15,960 nucleotides of DNA from JAVBLT01 sp031553315. GTDB taxonomy: Bacteria > Verrucomicrobiota > Kiritimatiellia > RFP12 > DVOR01. Under the pieces are notes generated by a model that had not been told where the DNA came from, did no database searches, and worked only from the letters and a program-made list of their open reading frames with translations. The DNA is taken from assembly GCA_031553315.1 (NCBI GenBank), contig JAVBLT010000016.1:1-15960 (forward strand), read 5' to 3'. Of this stretch, positions 15,896 to 15,960 are shown piece after piece. Made by a program: the position numbers and the translations under genes. Position 1 is the stretch's first letter, and each line of letters starts with the position of its first letter.

Positions 15896-15939
15896 CGTCG
15901 GGGGGCGGTTTAATGGGGAAAGGCCCCCCGCCGTTTTTT
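15896..15939 (+). terminator. Rho-independent terminator of the large adhesin-like gene
   Basis: The arms CGTCGGGGGGC (15896-15906) and GCCCCCCGCCG (15923-15933) pair over 11 positions with a single mismatch around a 16-nt loop, followed directly by T6 (15934-15939). It lies 13 nt after the TGA stop. Confidence 0.88.
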
Positions 15940-15960
15940 GAAAACACCCCCCCAAAAAAA

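Noticed and set aside
1..15960. CRISPR arrays, tRNA or rRNA genes, insertion sequences, prophage or defence genes
   Set aside because: I looked for spaced repeats, cloverleaf-type segments, transposase-like frames and known defence motifs and found none.

Overview
The window looks like part of a high-GC genome from the Planctomycetes-Verrucomicrobia-Lentisphaerae-Kiritimatiellota assemblage, most likely an anaerobe. This rests on inference from gene families: a large LamG plus autotransporter-associated beta-strand protein, a secreted protein with bacterial TSP3-type calcium motifs, and AhbC, a radical SAM enzyme of the siroheme-dependent haem route found mainly in anaerobes and archaea. Coding strands are strongly C-rich, with third codon positions dominated by C and G, so antisense frames stay open for very long stretches. 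Only one set of frames reads as real protein.

Left part (1-2404, minus strand): a two-gene operon. A small secreted protein with an EF-hand-like loop (2003-2404) is followed, with a Shine-Dalgarno overlapping its stop codon, by a large secreted protein (1-1992) that runs off the left edge. The large gene carries an 11-base C tract on its coding strand, a possible phase-variation switch. The leader upstream holds a strong 27-nt inverted repeat.

Middle-left (2698-5769, minus strand): nagA (N-acetylglucosamine-6-phosphate deacetylase) and a Frm2/Hbn1-like nitroreductase form an operon behind a recognisable promoter. Upstream is a single secreted beta-rich protein of unknown function with its own, similarly built promoter.

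Middle-right (5930-10907, plus strand): a tightly packed operon of a TPR lipoprotein, AhbC, a CvpA-family membrane protein and DnaG primase, with gaps of 1, 6 and 3 nt. The DnaG has an extra acidic/proline-rich linker and a proline-rich tail ending in an acidic, phenylalanine-terminated tip resembling an SSB C-terminus or a clamp-binding motif.

Right part (10936-15939, plus strand): a self-contained transcription unit with promoter, strong ribosome binding site, a 1619-residue secreted adhesin-like protein (two tandem LamG-like modules, beta-strand repeat regions and an F5/8-C-like module) and a clear rho-independent terminator. No CRISPR array, tRNA, rRNA, insertion sequence or phage gene was seen. 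The most unusual items are the C11 tract, the DnaG tail, the leader palindrome and the housekeeping operon that includes a haem-pathway enzyme.
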